The notes under the pieces are model-generated. The model saw only the letters and a program-made list of their open reading frames with translations, searched no databases and was not told the DNA's origin. A stretch of DNA of 64,000 nt from Actibacterium ureilyticum. Lineage in GTDB: Bacteria > Pseudomonadota > Alphaproteobacteria > Rhodobacterales > Rhodobacteraceae. The DNA lies in NCBI RefSeq assembly GCF_002285435.1, contig NZ_NSBT01000037.1, positions 1-64,000 of the forward strand, written 5' to 3'. Both the position numbers and the translations under genes were made by a program. This document shows positions 63,226 to 64,000 of the stretch, piece after piece; the first letter of the stretch is position 1, and each line of letters starts with the position of its first letter.

Positions 63226-63345
63226 ATGAAAGAGCTATATTTCACACACGCCGGAATCCGGCGTTTTCAAAAGGCTTACGCGGGCGATTTGTCGTCGCAC
63301 GGCTCCTGTTCAGAAAGGTTCGTTTTTGAGCAGGGGGCGGTATGA
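63226..63345 (+). CDS. Possible 39-aa leader protein before the resolvase
   Basis: A 39-codon frame (starts MKELYFTHAGIRR) with a strong ribosome-binding site, TCGGAGGATT. Its stop overlaps the resolvase start (ATGA), the arrangement of coupled genes. The frame contains the dyad CGCCGGAATCCGGCG (63250-63264) followed by TTTTC, which could form an attenuator-like hairpin. No homologue is recognised. Confidence 0.45.
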   Translation: MKELYFTHAGIRRFQKAYAGDLSSHGSCSERFVFEQGAV

Positions 63346-63950
63346 GCATCTGGCCAAGCATAAGCGCGCCTGGGCGGCGGATCGGCTACGCCCGCGTTTC
63401 CACCAAAGACCAAAAGCTGCGCATGCAGCGCGATGCGCTTGAGGCCGTAGATTGCGATCTGATCTTCGAAGATCATGGCGTGTCGGGCACCAAAGCCAGC
63501 CGCTCTGGACTGGATGATATGCTGACGGAGTTACAAGAAGGCGATACCGTGGTTGTCTTCAAACTCGACCGCCTCGGGCGATCCGTCCTGCATCTGGCCG
63601 ACCTGCTGGTGCGGTTCCAGCGCGAGGGCATTCATTTCTGCTCAATCAGCGAAGGCATCAACACCGCCACCCCTGGCGGCAAGCTGGTCTATCACCTCTT
63701 CAGCGCCTTCGCCGAGTTCCAGCGCGATATCATCGCAGAGAACACGATTGCGGGGCTAGAAGCCGCCCGAAAACGCGGCACTCGACTTGGCAGACCGCCC
63801 ACGCTCCATATCGAGACAGTCCTCGCTGCCCACCGCGCCATACAACAGGACGGGCTCTCCGTTGCCGAAGCCGCCCGCAGGTTCGAGGCTAACCGAACCA
63901 CATTGTGGCGAGGACTGAAAGTCATGGAAGACATTACCTGCGAGCCTTGA
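63342..63950 (+). CDS. Resolvase/invertase family serine recombinase
   Basis: A 202-aa small serine recombinase. The catalytic serine is in IGYARVSTKDQKLRMQRDAL, followed by VVFKLDRLGRSVLHLADLL and the E-helix FAEFQRDIIAENTIAGLEAARKRGTRLGRPP. A C-terminal helix-turn-helix of Hin type (LSVAEAARRFEANRTTLWRGLK) ends the protein. It may resolve element dimers or invert a DNA segment, but no inverted crossover sites are visible in the window. Confidence 0.92.
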   Translation: MSIWPSISAPGRRIGYARVSTKDQKLRMQRDALEAVDCDLIFEDHGVSGTKASRSGLDDMLTELQEGDTVVVFKLDRLGRSVLHLADLLVRFQREGIHFCSISEGINTATPGGKLVYHLFSAFAEFQRDIIAENTIAGLEAARKRGTRLGRPPTLHIETVLAAHRAIQQDGLSVAEAARRFEANRTTLWRGLKVMEDITCEP

Positions 63951-64000
63951 TTTCCTCACTTGCTATCTTCTTGAGTAAGGTGACTTGGGCACCTGTATTC

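Noticed and set aside
63988-63996. GGCACCTGTA near the window end as right attachment site of the element
   Set aside because: It matches 54719-54728, but this is the 5' end of tRNA-Arg. The junction is at the 3' end, so a direct repeat should copy the 3' part. A 10-bp match is also plausible by chance.

Overview
The window looks like a chromosome segment from a high-GC alphaproteobacterium of the order Rhodobacterales (Roseobacter group or a close relative). The clues are a cckA kinase gene with a CtrA-type TTAA-N7-TTAA site in front of it, an alphaproteobacterial SOS box (GAAC-N7-GAAC) before recA, an IscR with a single cysteine as described for Rhodobacter, and a long iscR-suf operon. No genus can be fixed from sequence alone. 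About 54.7 kb is backbone. From the tRNA-Arg gene at 54720-54796 to the window end there is an integrated mobile element with visibly lower G+C. Its far end lies outside the window.

Layout: 1-3.2 kb holds ferredoxin-NADP reductase, an Lrp regulator, a membrane-anchored protein and a GT2 glycosyltransferase. 3.3-9.8 kb is a complete dctBD-dctPQM locus: a two-component system followed by a TRAP C4-dicarboxylate transporter. Its DctD has lost the GAFTGA loop and the Walker A lysine, yet two near-perfect palindromes 33 bp apart lie before dctP. 9.9-18 kb carries tpiA, an A-type Fe-S carrier, a DUF3307/SatD pair, sufT, a RimB-RimK fusion, tgt, an ene-reductase and an unknown membrane protein. 18-25.9 kb carries lon, tRNA-Val(CAC), glk, a TehA-type transporter, guaB and an RNA m5C methyltransferase. 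26-34.6 kb carries cckA, a sulfotransferase-like gene, recA, alaS, a DUF1330 gene and a LuxR-like sensor without its HTH. 34.7-43.6 kb carries typA, a DUF898 protein, an M48 peptidase, SMR and YitT membrane proteins, icd, an HxlR/quinone-reductase pair and a hydrolase operon.

43.7-54.7 kb is the iscR-suf operon: iscR, a hypothetical gene, a NifS/IscS-type desulfurase, sufB, a set of small membrane and soluble genes including two tandem paralogues, sufC, sufD, two Yip1-type membrane proteins, sufS and a secreted protein. Nearly all neighbours overlap or abut, so they are probably co-transcribed. A-type carrier and SufT genes at 10.8 and 12.7 kb complete the Fe-S assembly set.

54.8-64 kb is an integrative, probably conjugative or mobilisable, element. 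It encodes a large serine recombinase whose reading frame runs antisense through the host tRNA-Arg, a VirD4/TraG-type coupling ATPase that lacks its own membrane anchor but follows two small membrane protein genes, a ParDE toxin-antitoxin pair, an H-NS-like protein, a coiled-coil protein and a secreted protein sharing an unusual DQDG mini-domain, and a resolvase preceded by an overlapping 39-codon ORF. No relaxase or mating-pair genes are visible before the window ends.
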